Shown: positions 32,501 to 44,067, counted from the first letter of the stretch. The stretch is DNA of 64,000 bases from Trichomonas vaginalis G3 (GCF_026262505.1 NC_067208.1:5713962-5777961); one strand, 5' to 3'. A program made the numbers and translations. Notes: generated from the sequence alone by a model not told the origin.

Positions 32501-32569
32501 TCGATCAAGAGGACCAGTGTTCTCTTGAGACATTCTATAATTATTTTTTACAATCGACAAATTTTTCAA
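29546..32569 (-). CDS. TKL-type protein kinase with helical N-terminal domain and ARM/HEAT-like tail
   Basis: This intact 1007-residue protein probably starts at the ATG at 32533 (MSQENTGPLDRL). Residues about 15-200 form an all-helical domain (YITQIQDLSFQCSKDMCVQF ... VIQLYKDF) seen in trichomonad TKL kinases. The kinase domain (about 215-480) has GTGVSGNVYLG, VAVKILHKK (ATP Lys), HRDMKSLNILID (catalytic Asp), CDFGF, GTAHWMAPEVL and DVYSYAILLWELLT; the HRDMKS/GTAHWMAPE signature is tyrosine-kinase-like of the MAP3K/Raf sort. A linker of about 90 residues leads to roughly 430 residues of repeated helix pairs (CEAVFDVSIMKSLLAFSSSD, LLHYFSSKFDAAELMPAAAY) resembling an ARM/HEAT solenoid. It is probably a signalling scaffold kinase. 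Its GC content is higher than its surroundings, as in other well-expressed genes. Confidence 0.93.
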   Translation of the reverse strand: MKNLSIVKNNYRMSQENTGPLDRLIETIEASNRFPMVYIHGSKINGVIQCFRKIPNLIRQNPGKIANYGMSAVHMRAVQDILSYITQIQDLSFQCSKDMCVQFLLATSIQKPMEEISAMVIQLYKDFMTLEVPTVAELFKTFYDEIEQTNLVDMKRIALVLDQIKKKNREDAKENLAKRFNSLKKIGISADDTSENVAIPDLPSNLKIIINRDDFILGKSIGTGVSGNVYLGKNKNTGEEVAVKILHKKQLSGSELESYQREVYALSVLVHPCILKFCGYTEDPPYYILTEYMANGCLFDILRKRPQILTPTIRSLIALDIARGLEYLHSKGVIHRDMKSLNILIDNNYRARICDFGFVRSKNQATPMTGLIGTAHWMAPEVLLSSPNYDEKVDVYSYAILLWELLTNEPPFSGMNPSQITDLVINQGYRPPIPDNAPPNLTKLINKCWQTDPTKRLSMSKVVRYLFDPSYHFTGTDEAAFEAAAGPKPKSQFDLSIAASSLQNRNSSSNFGVKQTTNKAFLNASSGPSNDELVRKLSTQNDRENTLKQIFQKIDQTNDTSLVEKCMPYFTSIFENQDPSLPTLLQCLANSNCEAVFDVSIMKSLLAFSSSDSKELCELALLASVKAATVRLNYIASSAPNFLTQMHSFIKKPLSEAASVSLFRVTTQIVENISTEPPDRLYTILFWSVTKRTTTQTKKEAINSLAASMRLVQVRNSVVSFDSWFFDPDLTPVCISYAKYPEPARNDQSFYFALFNCAQSNPSKNIVEIAATLLHNEERFSKYLQKEVFSPEFFTFLVKSREIPEIFFRRRELYNAFAHLLNVYPEIVCEILKTQDVDSKLILKSHLPSKLSDKLLSCNDESLSILLMAAIYGAACPDDSYLSILSYLSKAVYGQNISLRAPAFLCIAKLLHYFSSKFDAAELMPAAAYYVNSDNRTTRRAAARLLKEHLTEPSVDLVRSATIFVENFSQPDECTKEAVEAFGVAAQSKGLDKDLRTKLSAIYQKTH

Positions 32570-34200
32570 TAAAAAATATCAAATTATCAAATATTCATTT
32601 CTATTTTCTACTTTAAAATTTTATTCATAAAAAACTTTTCCCGCTAAAGACGAAGGTAAGTGAACTGATATAAAAGAGGTGGCACCAAGTTTAAATAGCC
32701 TCATGAAACGCCATATATATATGGTTTGCATCCATTATTAACTGTTATTAGATTAAATTATAAGGTGCATTAGTTATAGTTCTTGAAATAAATGTGCAAA
32801 TAAACCAGAAATAGTTTTGAATGAAATTTATTCTATCAACATGATGCTAATTCTCTCAGTACTTTAACTGAACTGATTTGAAGCAATCATATCAATGATT
32901 TTATGATTTAAATATGCAATTTGAAAATCATTCATTGAATGTGAGTATAGAATAACGATCATGCTCTTATGTTATTTAAATGTATGGTTATCTATTAATG
33001 TGTACAGAAGAATGATCAATAATTTCACCTAAAAAAAACAATATTTTTTCGATTTTTCACAAATATCTATTTAAGGATATCTTTTCTTGATCTCTCGAAG
33101 GATGCATGTTCCTTTTGATTTGAAGTGCCATATTAGCGCATTTATGACTTAAATATAAAATATATGTTTAGTTTTTTAGTCTATCTCCCAAAGATTTTGA
33201 TAGTATTCAAATAGAAAATGCATAGGTTTGCTCCAGATCTTTCAATATTAATTTCTTTTTGAATTAAATCTGTGTTTAAAGTGATTATGCTTGAATTTTA
33301 GCACGTTTTAATAAGGAATCCAACATTCCCATAAATATTTAAAAAAAGTTTGTAAACTTGCAAAATCTGACAAGAAAATGATTTTGGGTCAGGAAGAATA
33401 TAAGGTAGTCACAAAATCTAAGTAGTGAGGCTCTCAAAAATTGAACCGTACTCCATACAAAATTTGTGTACCCTCACTACTTAGATTTTGTGTCCTTCAA
33501 TTGAGAGGTTAGTTTTGATAGAGCACGTTATAAAATTAAAAGGGAAAAATAAATAAAATTTAAACATTTAATTATATATAATGTAAGGAGTGTAATTCCA
33601 AATTTTCTAAAAACTATTCAAATTTGAGCATTTTTTTGGAAATAGTAAATCTAATATGTACATCTAATAACAACATGATTCATCACCTTTTCAAGCTCTG
33701 CAGTCAATTTTTTGAAATTTGATTGAAATAAATGTAGCAAAAATTACATTTCATTAGGGAATATATGAGTTTCTCTGGAAACAGGCTGATAAATTTTAAA
33801 TTTTGTCCAATCAACATGAATGCATTGAGAAATTTGGATTGATTTTCTGGTAGAATCTGGAACAATTCAACCATGTATAAATGGATCATGTAATCATCAT
33901 GAAATGTTAGTGTTAGAGTTCAAAAGAAACAGAATGAGTGGAAATCAAACACAATCTGAATAATTTTAAACGTATACAATCTTTAAGTTTGTATTTTGAA
34001 TTCTACATATATGATTGTGTAATTCGTTCTTTCAAATTTTCGGATTCAGGCATGTTTTGATAAAATTCATTCCCAAAAACGTCAATTAACAATTAAATTT
34101 AGTGTATTTTAAATATATATACGTATTATATTGTATAAATTATATTAAATTCGCAAAATTTTAAGTTTTAAACAAAAATAAAAAATGTTCAAAATATGAA
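32570..34200. other. 1.6-kb AT-rich spacer
   Basis: There is no gene. A 21-bp perfect inverted repeat lies at 33410-33492. Confidence 0.5.
33410..33492. repeat. 21-bp perfect inverted repeat with 41-bp loop
   Basis: CACAAAATCTAAGTAGTGAGG at 33410-33430 is exactly complementary to 33472-33492. It is small-MITE-like or a DNA hairpin; CTCTCAAAAATTG inside it is the same word seen at other intergenic elements. Confidence 0.7.
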
Positions 34201-34246
34201 ATTATGCATAGGATATTAAAATTTACATGTTAGCAATTTTTTTGAA

Positions 34247-35892
34247 TTGCTTTCAATTTTCATATTGAAATTTTTAAGATTTTTTTCTGAAATAATAAGC
34301 AAGAATATCAACCTAAATAATATTAAATTCCATGCGTTAATTTCCCCTCAAAAGTCATTGACCGCCTCTCAATCTAGATTTTGTGAGTACTTTAGTTATT
34401 TAAGGAATTGTGATGATATAAATGTCACCAAACCAAATGATTGTCATGCATATTTAACGATACTTAATGCTCTTGGTCCAATAAAACTTGAAGATTTCAA
34501 AAACAATCACGATCTCCGTTTTAAAGACAATAATGAATATGATTATATTAATGGCAGATATGACAAAATTAACCTTAGCATTCCTCATTTCATTACATTA
34601 CTAATGATATTAAAAAACTCGAAATTATAGATAATTTTCTCTACTATCCAAAGATTGATGATAATAAATTGTTTGTTAAGCTTGCAATTCACAACGATTA
34701 TGCAAAAATCCAAGATATATTTAAAAACTTGGCCCATCTTCAAGAAGGGAAAAACAAACGCAAATTGCAAGTTGCTACTTGCGAGACAGATAATATTAGT
34801 TTAATAATGGGTTTTACACCCAAAAACAAAAGCGATAATAAGAAGAAGACGCGAGTTCTTTGTTATTACTATATCAAAAAAGATAATGTAGAATATCGTG
34901 GCATTTTCACAACTAAAGAAAAAAACGATTTTATGAATGAATCAAAGCTTATAAGAAATCAAAATATGCAAGCACAAACAGTACCACAAAATATACCAAC
35001 ACAAACAGTACCACAAAATATACCAACACAAACAGAAACACAAAATATTCCAACACAAACAGAACTAGCAACAACGGAAATAGAAGAAGCACCTATTCAG
35101 ACTAACTCAGGAGAACTAGTTCTAACAACTAGGCCTCAAGAAGTAGAAAGTTCTCCACAAACTCAATTTGATGATTTCCGACAAAACCAACATATTGAAC
35201 AACAAAATCATTTTCAATACTCACCTGACCAATTAGTGGATCGCTTTGCAGATATTTCGAATCAGAGTAAGCTATCCAATGATATTCCTTGTTTGAAAGG
35301 CATAATGGACTACCATCTGAATCTGTTTCTTTCAAAATTAAATGTTAATTCAGTTCTAGAACTTATACAAAATAAGGATTCAACCCGAATTGGGATACTG
35401 ATTCAATATCTGCCTAATTTCGGCAATCAAGATTTTTGAAATGAATTAATTCAGAAACTAAACGAAAGTCAAACACTTATTTCAGATTTAATTAAACATC
35501 AAATCAAAGAAATAAAAACTGCAGAAAATTTGGACAATAATTTAAAAACGTTTAATCAAATAGTTTATCAAATTTTAAATTATCCACAACTAAAGGATAA
35601 ACTAAAAAACATACTCGAATACCTGAATATCCAATTGCAAGCATTTAGTGACCAATTAATGACTCCAGCAGATCAATTGTTTCGAGAAAATAATCCAGAA
35701 TCTAGTCGGGTATTAAAAACAAAAGATTACTGCAATAATTATATTGACTCAATCAATTTAATATTGTCTCAACTAAATCCTCCGCCAAATCAACCAATTA
35801 ATGAGAATCAAGAAAATATCATTTTTCCCGATTTTGGAAGTAGTGAATTTGCAGAATATCAAGATTATATCGACCCCTTCGGAATTTCGTAA
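34247..35892 (+). pseudogene. Broken gene of unknown family with a Gln/Thr-Pro repeat
   Basis: Three consecutive plus-strand frames look coding and appear to be one former gene, interrupted about twice. The first contains SQSRFCEYFSYLRNCDDINV, the second KIQDIFKNLAHLQEGKN and a short tandem repeat (QNIPTQTVPQ units, 27-bp DNA period, about 34975-35060), the third a helical C-terminal part. No catalytic motif is recognised. Position between host genes and the transposase-like gene, and the decay, suggest an old mobile-element or lineage-specific gene; this is inference. Confidence 0.45.
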
Positions 35893-37485
35893 TTAACAAA
35901 ATAAAATAAAAATACTCAAAATTAAAAGCTATAAAAAAATAGCTAAAAGCATCGTAAAAATTATTGATATCAAATACATTAAGCAAAAGATAAGTTTTAG
36001 TCTAAGTTGCATCATCAAAGAATAAGATGTCAGATTGACTCTGGAGTACAGCAAGAGAGAATTTAGTCGGATAAAAGCAGCAAGCGTTGACAGCCTCTAA
36101 ATTCCTTGAAAACAAAAGAGATGGAAAGAGAATTGTATTCATTTCTCTTATCACCAAGGATATCTATGACGTAGATCCATTTGCAAGACCTTATTGTACC
36201 GCAAATGATGGAATTGGTGAAGATTTCGGAGATTCTTGAAATCTTTCTATCGGTTCGTTAAATCTTGCACGAAAAGGTATACAGTACATCATTTGTGAAC
36301 AATTGCAAATTGGCAATCTTGTCCGGAAACGAAATTGTTGGTTGGACATTAGATAATCAAAGTTTATTGTCCGTAAGAAGTGATTTTATAGGACTATGAA
36401 TGGCCCTTGGGAATCACTGTAGTATAAATGATGGATTAATTGGCGGTATGAAGTTTTCCAATAATATCTTCACAAAAGGATAATAATAACGTGCCAATTC
36501 AACTACCGATAACTGTATATCCTTGCTTCAAGTAATTTTGGAATTGCTTTTGTCGCTTTTGAGAGTAAAATTTTAAATTTGCATCTTACTGAAGAATTCA
36601 GATCGTAAACTAACCCTTTTGTAACTTTAGCTATTTCTATTTAGATATCATACTCGATAAGCAAACATGGTGCATGGAAACTGGCAATTTTGACTTCTGA
36701 TGAAAAATCTGACGGCAAGTTTGTTATTTTTGCATCAGTTTTCATCATTAGATGAGTTATAGAAATTCGTTTTAGATAGAGAATTCTTGAAGTCGTTTAT
36801 CATCGGATGAACTCTTGTTACAAAAGCCATTTTCGGCATGTATTGTTTATACTGGCTGATGATTGCCTTTTTTATTTATTGTAGCGGATTTGTTGTTGAT
36901 TCTGTACTTGTCTTAGACCAACTTTAAATAGAATTTATTCTTCTTAAAAGAAGAAGTTGGAGTAAGTTTGGTATGCGCAAAACAACAATCCCGTAAGTTG
37001 CAAATGATATTGCTGGGAAATCTACTGGTTCTAGTTAAAAATTTGGAGGATGAATTGAAACTAGAAATTCATTATGAAGTCAAACAGCATAAAGTGTATT
37101 TTTTGGAATTTTAAAATCATTAAATCATTACTACAATAAGGATTTCAGTTTATTTTTTGTAGGCCAATCCCTGTGGGACCCAGTGGTAACTTTCCATGGA
37201 AACCACTCAGTGGGAACATTTTTTATTTTTGACGGAAAAAATTCTAAATATTTTTTTCATTTTTTGATTTTTGAATTTTTTTTGGAATTGGAGAATAAAA
37301 TTTAAAGCGATAGATATGCTTGATTATTCAAGATATTGACATTAAATCAGAAATCAATGGTAAATAAAGAGTTTTATAAAAACTTACCACGTGGTAAGAT
37401 GAAGTGACCACAAATTGAGTTGTGGTACATAAAAATTACCACAAAATTGAGAACTTTTCCCACAAATTGAGAATTTTTACCATAA
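35893..37485. other. Decayed DNA before the split transposase-like gene
   Basis: Short plus-strand pieces look like former coding DNA (for example KRIVFISLITKDIYDVDPF at about 36130-36190), but stops are frequent and no family is recognised. From 37160 to 37480 there are short repeats around AAATTGAGAA and CCACAAATTGAG. Confidence 0.4.
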
Positions 37486-37954
37486 AATGAACGATGGATA
37501 TCCACGAAAGTTACCATAACTCACGTCTCTCATCTTGAAAGATTCGATCCAGGTCATGTATCAAAAAATATCTCAAAAGATTTTACAAAGTTCTCAGCTT
37601 CTCATAAGACAGTTGAAGTTTTCAACGACAAGACTCAGAAGATTGAAAAAATAGAGAGACCTTTCTGGGGTCTGAATGCAAGCCTAAGTATGTGGCTTTG
37701 GTCATGTTTTGCCGAAGAAGATATTGACAAACGTACGAAAATGTGGGAGAATTGTGTCTACCATTACGTAGGCAATCATTCTTTTTGCGAACCGCACAAT
37801 TACAAATGCTTTGAATGGCAAAAAGGTGTCAATTCGATCCAACTTCAATTCATGCTCTATGACTGGGTTCACAAATGGACACCCATAGTTTCCAAAGTTT
37901 CTTCCATTGGATCTACCTGCATGAATGAAGCGTTTAACTCCAAAATTGCATGCT

Positions 37955-37959
37955 ATTTG
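37955..37959 (+). repeat. Left target-site duplication ATTTG
   Basis: ATTTG directly precedes the left terminus AGTTAGTATCCC and recurs directly after the right terminus at 56138-56142. The 5-bp length differs from the 6-bp duplications usual for Polintons. Confidence 0.85.
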
Positions 37960-38170
37960 AGTTAGTATCCCTAAGTTGTGTACTGTGGCACTGCGCGCCT
38001 CCGTACACCACTTAGCGGTTTTGACACTTTACGAAACCGGTAACGTATATTTTACAACACAACCATAACACCAACTTAACCTTAAATATTTACAAAACCG
38101 TCTGACACATAAACGACTTCACTAACGAATTCACTACCGTCCTCACTAAATAAAAAATAACCTTATTTTT
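37960..38170 (+). repeat. Left terminal non-coding inverted repeat
   Basis: It begins AGTTAGTATCCCTAAGTTGT and includes the GC-rich stretch CTGCGCGCCTCCGTACACCA and a CGGTTTTGACACTTTACGAA segment. The same bases occur in reverse complement at 55920-56137. The higher GC content against the AT-rich flank marks the boundary. Confidence 0.9.
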
Positions 38171-38204
38171 ATTTTTTTTAAATTTTTTATTTCATTACAA
38201 AGAC

Positions 38205-38638
38205 ATGTCTGACTACATTTACTATGACTCTTTCCCAGAACGTTTCCGTGAACTATTCAAAACTCAAGTAAAACTGAGAAACATGCATTTTAACAAAGAC
38301 AGACCCATTGACGATGAAAGAAACCCTGAATATATTACAATCCCATATGACGCAAAGTTCATTGCATACATTCCTTATGGTCGCAGAGGAACGAAAACTA
38401 TTTCAACAAAGACCAAAATTATTTCTGGAGCGATGAAGAAAATTGCCTTATCTACATAAATGCATACTTAAATAAAGCTACATATTGTACAAAAGAAGGT
38501 TGGACTGGATTTGAGCTCTACATATACGACGACGATGGAAACAGACGTTGTGTATACCCATACGATAATATGTACCATTGTTTTCATCAAGCATTAAACG
38601 AATACATAGTCAGTAAGGGTCTCATTCCTGCTGAGTAG
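38205..38638 (+). pseudogene. Left-arm copy of the element's 144-residue unknown gene
   Basis: It matches the whole right-arm copy at 55457-55891 in reverse complement. This copy is broken. The function is unknown. Confidence 0.75.
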
Positions 38639-38725
38639 ATATGCTTTATTTTGTTCTATCATTTATATAAAATAAATGATATCACCACCCTCACACGTAT
38701 GAAAACATAGCACAAAAATAAATTT

Positions 38726-38786
38726 AGGTGAAGTGGTGAGATCTCACCTGTTTTTTCACCTCTTTTTTCACCTCTTTTTTCACCCT
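38726..38786. repeat. AGATCT-core hairpin cassette, type 1, left arm outer
   Basis: AGGTGA, then GGTGAGATCTCACC, then several TTTTTTCACC(TC) boxes. AGGTGA and TCACCT pair outside the inner palindrome. It lies between the 144-residue and 78-residue genes, where it could act as a shared 3' end signal or protein-binding site. Confidence 0.7.
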
Positions 38787-38801
38787 GTTGAATTCATTGC
38801 T

Positions 38802-39038
38802 TTATAACTCTCTTCCTTTCTCCAACTCTTCTAACTTCTTCTTAAGTTCAGCAATGTTGTCCTCATGAAGTTTAATCTTCCTTAATATACCTTCTCTATC
38901 TAATGGTTGCTTTATCTTTCTAAACTGAACTCTACCATCCTTCATAGTATGAATGTAAAAACCTTCTGGAATAGTTCCTGATTTAATGTATTCTACCAAG
39001 AACTTTTGTTTCATTGCTTCAGTGACTTTAGTCGTCAT
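38802..39038 (-). CDS. Element-encoded 78-residue coiled-coil protein, left copy
   Basis: The frame is whole in both arms and identical at protein level. It contains FYIHTMKDGRVQFRKIKQPL followed by a C-terminal coil, REGILRKIKLHEDNIAELKK. The size and basic beta-hairpin plus coil suggest a nucleic-acid-binding or dimerising accessory protein. No family is recognised. Equal preservation in both arms contrasts with the larger genes. Confidence 0.7.
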   Translation of the reverse strand: MTTKVTEAMKQKFLVEYIKSGTIPEGFYIHTMKDGRVQFRKIKQPLDREGILRKIKLHEDNIAELKKKLEELEKGREL

Positions 39039-39439
39039 TTTACTCTAAGGTGAAGCTAGCACAGCGATAATGGATTTCATGACTTTTAGTATTTCATGCA
39101 ATCTTAACAAATAGCCTTACAAGTACTTCCAGTGTCCCTAGCTGTCCCTCCTTTTTCTATAACTCCATGACATTTATAATCTCGCGAAACTTAACAGGTA
39201 GCATAACAGATTAAAATCAGATGAGGTTTTGAACCAAAATTTCTAAGCAACGTTGTCAAGGATTTTGAGGAACTAGGGACAGAGTGTGGCAAAGTCCAAG
39301 ATTTAATTTATCTTCATCTGTTTCATCAGCTATCTCATCTAATATGCCAATATTTTATTCATAACTCGTGGCAAACTCACTAACTTTCATTATGTTCATC
39401 TGCATGCTTCATCTGATAGAAAGTATGACTTTCATTAAC

Positions 39440-39795
39440 TCTGTGAGATAATGAAAACTACTAGGGACAGAGACCATGGCAAAGTTTATGACTTTCATTA
39501 TTTCCAGAACTTAATGAAAACTACTAGGGACAGAGACCATGGCAAAGTTTATGATTTAATTTATTCTCTCACTAACAACAAACACAAACTCCAACACTAA
39601 CATCAAGTACTAACTTCAGCACAAATGACAAACGCTAACAACAAACACAAACTCCAACACTAACATCAAGTACTAACTTCAGCACAAATGACAAACACTA
39701 ACAACAAACACAAACTCCAACACTAACATCAAGTACTAACTTCAACACTAACAACAAACACAAACTCCAACACAAACTCCAACACTAACGACAAA
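39440..39795 (-). repeat. Minisatellites beside the primase-helicase gene, left arm
   Basis: There are two arrays. A 58-bp unit around GGGACAGAGACCATGGCAAA is present twice (39460-39555). A unit of about 63 bp around CACAAACTCCAACACTAACA repeats about 3.5 times (39570-39795). The same arrays occur in mirror orientation at 54297-54650. Confidence 0.8.
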
Positions 39796-39806
39796 AATAA
39801 ATGTCC

Positions 39807-42349
39807 TCACTTCTTAACAAAGTAATATGTGCTTCTTACACCACCATAGCTCAAACGTTTCTTTTCAAACATCGATTGAAACTTATTTTGAGCCATTGGC
39901 TTTAGTCTCTTTTTCTTCAAATACGCCAAGAAATCTTCTTCACATCTTTTCACTTCATAGCCTTCTTTAAACTCCTCCTTGTTAAGTTCTATGAAATCCT
40001 TTATCTCATTCTTTGTTGCAATGGCTTCTTCACGAACGACATCATGAACTATTTCATCATTGCATTCATGTATGACCTCCTCACTGTTCTCATGAACTAT
40101 TTCAACACTGTTCTCATGTATGACCTCCTCACTGTCTTTCATAAGCGTTTCAAAGTCTCCTTTACTCATTACTTCAATCTCATGCTGTTCACAGTAGTAC
40201 TTAAACTCACTGTATATGTCTTTGTTGTATGTTATATTGCTTCCCATGTACTCCATGAATTTTTCAAGCACTTCCTCATAATTCACTGTTTCTTTCTTTC
40301 CACGACCTTCTAATAACATACTTGCTTCGTAAATATAACTTCTTGCAGAACCGTCTCGCTTTCTACTTCTCTTCACAAATTCTCTCATCTTGCCGCCAAA
40401 TACATTTGAACTACATGCAAAGAATTCATTCTCCTTCGCAATTCTTTATATCTTCTGTAGCACTCTGTACAATTCCATCCGGATACAAACTTTTCATAGA
40501 ACTCCTCGTAAAACATTTGGTAAGGTGTTTTTGTTCATTTCGATGAGTTCTTGTTTAGCCCTGGTGAATGGTATCTTCCTTACATCAAATTCACTTAAAT
40601 CTTTCTTCATGAAGTACGTCAGTAAGTTTGAATAAAACTCTTCATTAAAGCTTTCAATGAGATTTGAGAAATATTCGTAATTTCCTTTGTATCTGCTGCT
40701 TACGTCAATGACAACAAATCTTCTGTCGTCTTTATCAATCTTTACTGAGTTGAAGTTGTTAGATATCATGATGATATTACAAACATTCTCTATCTTTCTT
40801 ACTGGCTGACACTTCTGATTTAAGTCCAACTGAGTCTCTGTTACTATTGACTTTAGTGCGTCGTGGTTCATGACCTTAGACGTATCGCATGAGCTTAGTT
40901 CATTGCATACGATGAGCTTCATGTTCTCAATAGCAGCATTGAATCTACCAACCACATTCTCTATTGCCGTTATATTATTGTTGGCGTACTTGCTAATGAG
41001 CTCGCATAGAACATTACTAAGTACATTCTTACCAGTTCCTTGCTTTCCTATTAACAAAAGTACTGTTCCAGTCTTTCCACAAGGATTTTGAACGATGTAG
41101 GCGAACCAGTTCAAAACATACTCATAAAGCTCTTCATCCTCATTACATATGACATCGTGAACATGTTTCAAATATCCTTCAATAATGCATTCATCTACTT
41201 CATTCAGTACCTCATACTCATATCCTCTGAAATAGCTGTAAATGTCATCTCTTTCGTCAAAGAATCTCATGCCTGACTTCATAAGATAGTTCTTGTTCTG
41301 ACCCGCTTCATAAATCATCAGTGCGTTCACATCCTTCTCCTCAATACGTCCTACATAAATACTCTTCATGAGCTTATTGAATTCCTTGCTATCTACTGAC
41401 ACAAGTGTTGTTGTGTCTCGTATTCCATCATAATCTTTCACTAGATATGTCATACGTGCTCCGTCAATAACAACAACACATCTTCTTAAGTCATTTATAA
41501 CACTAGCTATGTCAATACCTTCTTCACTCATGTACTTATTTTCTTCTCAAGTCCTTTAGTGTGAAAGTGTCTCTAAGTTCTATTTCAAGCAATTCATTTA
41601 CACATCCTTTGCAATACTTCTCTATAAAATATTTCTGTCGTTCTTTACTAAGTTTCTTAACAGCTCTGAAGAACCATGTGTTTTGACTCAAACATCCTTC
41701 ACAACTTCTCTCATTCATTCCTAGTTCTTTCATGTCATTATCTTCAACCTCTATGGTCTCATTGACTAAGGTCAAAAGGGTTCTATAGTCATATGCTGGT
41801 CTTATCTGAAACAATGTTTGTGCAACAGGTTTAACTAGTTCAGCCGTCCTTCCTTAATATGAATAGCTGTTTCCACTCATCTTTGCTAACAGTTCTTTCA
41901 TAACCACTGACAGTAATGATTTCATTTGCTGACCTTAGACACTTATGTTCTATCATTTGTATTGCTTTTGTGTAAGGCTTTCGTGAGCATAGGTTGTATA
42001 TGTCATCCTGCAATGTTCATTCATGCCAATAGTACTAAATCCTTTCTTTGCTGTTGAGTGCATAATATCCATTAGTTCCTGTGTTCGTATTGCTGTCTCA
42101 TAAAAATACAACAAGACCTTTGTCATCTATGACGTACTTACCGAAAACATTGCTTATATTCTTTAACCATGAAATAACATCCTCATTCATGCTATCAAAC
42201 ATGAAGTAAGGTCTTACATACTCTTCACTTATAAGATACTCCACAAAGTACTTGTTAAGCTCTATGTCCTCGTGAGCGATTTCATTAGGTTTGATATTAG
42301 TTCCTTTTGTCATTGCTGTCATGTACTTCACTCTCATAGTTCCTTTCAA
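39807..42349 (-). pseudogene. Element primase-helicase (SF3 ATPase) gene, left arm, broken
   Basis: Order along the gene: an N-terminal segment with RPYFMFDS that could be part of an AEP primase active site; a Cys-containing segment (CEGCLSQNTWFF, CKGC) suited to a zinc site; an SF3 helicase with Walker A GKQGTGKN, Walker B-like MKLIVCNE, sensor-1 CNIIMISNN and arginine-finger DDRRFVVID; then a Lys/Glu-rich C-terminal helical region. By family, such proteins unwind and prime DNA at an element's own origin (D5/PrimPol-like, DUF5906-type). About three breaks are apparent. The right-arm counterpart is at 51746-54286. Confidence 0.8.
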
Positions 42350-42436
42350 TAGCGTAAAAGTACTTCATTGTTTCATAACTGCTCTAAATTCTGTTCAAAA
42401 TTCGTACAACATAACTTTTAACATTAGTGAAAGAAC

Positions 42437-43141
42437 ATGAGCGAAACAACAACATCTAACATTACAGAAGAAGTCAATGACAATGCCGATGAAAACATTA
42501 CAGAAGGAGCTAGTGAAAATATTGACGAGTTCAGTGAGGAAGAAGATATTGAGGACGTCAATGAGAACGTTAGTGGGGAACAAACTCAATGGGAAACATT
42601 GAGAAATCATGAAGATTATGAGATTTGTACGACATATCCTTTTACTATTCGTCGAAAGAAAAACAAACATATTAAGAGTGAATGCTTAAATAATCATGGT
42701 TATATTGAGCTTAGTTTAAACAACAAAACACATTTAAAGCATAGAATTATTGCAGAACAGTGGATTGAAAATCCAAACAATTTGAAAGAAATAGACCATA
42801 TAAATCATGATAGAACGGACAACAGAATCTCAAACCTTCGTTGGTGTTCTAAATCTGAAAACAATAGAAATAAAAGCAAGTATGGCGATATAGTTTATGA
42901 GTTCGTTGATGAAATATCTGACGAAGCTGTTGAAATAACAGATTATGGTAAGCATTCGTTTGAGTTCTACTATTATGTTGAGAATGAGGACGCATTCTAT
43001 TATTATACAGGTCTTAACTATCGAAAACTTCATATAAACTTTACAAAAACAGGTGCTGCTTATGTTTGTATGATAGATACAGAAAACAAGAGAGTAATCT
43101 TATGCATAAACAAATTCAAACGCTTGTACGGCTTCATGTAG
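42437..43141 (+). CDS. NUMOD4-HNH endonuclease-like gene of the element, left arm
   Basis: The 234-residue frame looks whole. An acidic N-terminal leader (about 60 residues) is followed by WETLRNHEDYEI, the NUMOD4 pattern, then an HNH domain with HRIIAEQWIENP, EIDHINHDRTDNRISNLRWC and SENNRN. HNH enzymes of this kind nick or cut DNA and act as homing endonucleases in phages, giant viruses and mobile introns. Here it could serve spread or resolution of the element. It is divergently oriented from the primase-helicase gene with about 90 bp between them, which may hold a two-way promoter. The right-arm counterpart is broken. Confidence 0.85.
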   Translation: MSETTTSNITEEVNDNADENITEGASENIDEFSEEEDIEDVNENVSGEQTQWETLRNHEDYEICTTYPFTIRRKKNKHIKSECLNNHGYIELSLNNKTHLKHRIIAEQWIENPNNLKEIDHINHDRTDNRISNLRWCSKSENNRNKSKYGDIVYEFVDEISDEAVEITDYGKHSFEFYYYVENEDAFYYYTGLNYRKLHINFTKTGAAYVCMIDTENKRVILCINKFKRLYGFM

Positions 43142-43348
43142 GACAAACATTATTTTTCAACACTAACGCCAACACGTAGGACAAACATTCATGACTAACA
43201 TTACTGTATAACATAAATGTTTTGTCATGATTTAATCGTAAATGTTTTGTCATGATTTCATCGTACATGTTTTGTCATGATTTCATCGTACATGTTTTGT
43301 CAAGACTTCTTCATCGTAATGAGCGTAAATGATCCAAAAATATATTTT

Positions 43349-43397
43349 AGGTGAAGAGGTGAGATCTCACCTCTTTTCTCACATCTTTTCTCACCTC
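43349..43397. repeat. AGATCT-core hairpin cassette, type 1
   Basis: AGGTGA, inner GAGGTGAGATCTCACCTC, then TTTTCTCACatC and TTTTCTCACCTC. It is preceded by CCAAAAATATATTTT and followed by ATGAATTTTCATG, as in the other copies. Confidence 0.8.
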
Positions 43398-43858
43398 ATG
43401 AATTTTCATGACTTCTTCATCGTATATGTTTTGTCATGACTTCATCGTAATGAGCGTATATGTTTTGTCATGATTTCCTCGTACATGTTTTGTCATGATT
43501 TCATCGTACATGTTTTGTCATGATTTAATCGTATATGTTTTGTCATGATTTAATCGTATATGTTTTGTCATGACTTCTTCGTAATGAACGTATATGTTTT
43601 GTCAAGACTTCTTCGTATATGTTTTGTCATGATTTAATCGTATATGTTTTGTCATGATTTAATCGTATATGTTTTGTCAAGACTTCTTCATCGTAATGAG
43701 CGTATATGTTTTGTCATGATTTCATCGTAAATGTTTTGTCAAGACTTCTTCGTATATGTTTTGTCATGATTTAATCGTACATGTTTTGTCAAGACTTCTT
43801 CATCGTAATGAGCGTAAATGTTTTGTGAAGAATATAGCAATCGCCGGAATTCAGACGG

Positions 43859-44053
43859 TTGCTTTTTATACAAAATTCACACAGGAAAATTCTTGAGTTT
43901 TGGTTGAAAGAATACGGTCAAGCCAAAAGTGGCTCGACCTCAAAACAAACATTTTATGAGCTTACTAAGGCATTTATGAATGAATTCAAAGGTATTTGCA
44001 TACATCCTGACCTCGTTCATTTTGTTGTTGAATTCAGCAAAAATAATGTTTAG
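43859..44053 (+). other. Small 64-codon frame inside the satellite, left arm
   Basis: It is a non-repeat insert in the satellite with a protein-like frame (ILEFWLKEYGQAKSGSTSKQ, then FYELTKAFMNEFKGICIHP). The same DNA is present in the right arm at about 50044-50238. It may be the relic of an accessory or C-terminal helicase-type domain of the element; this is weak inference. Confidence 0.4.
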
Positions 44054-44067
44054 GGTAGATGGTTTTT

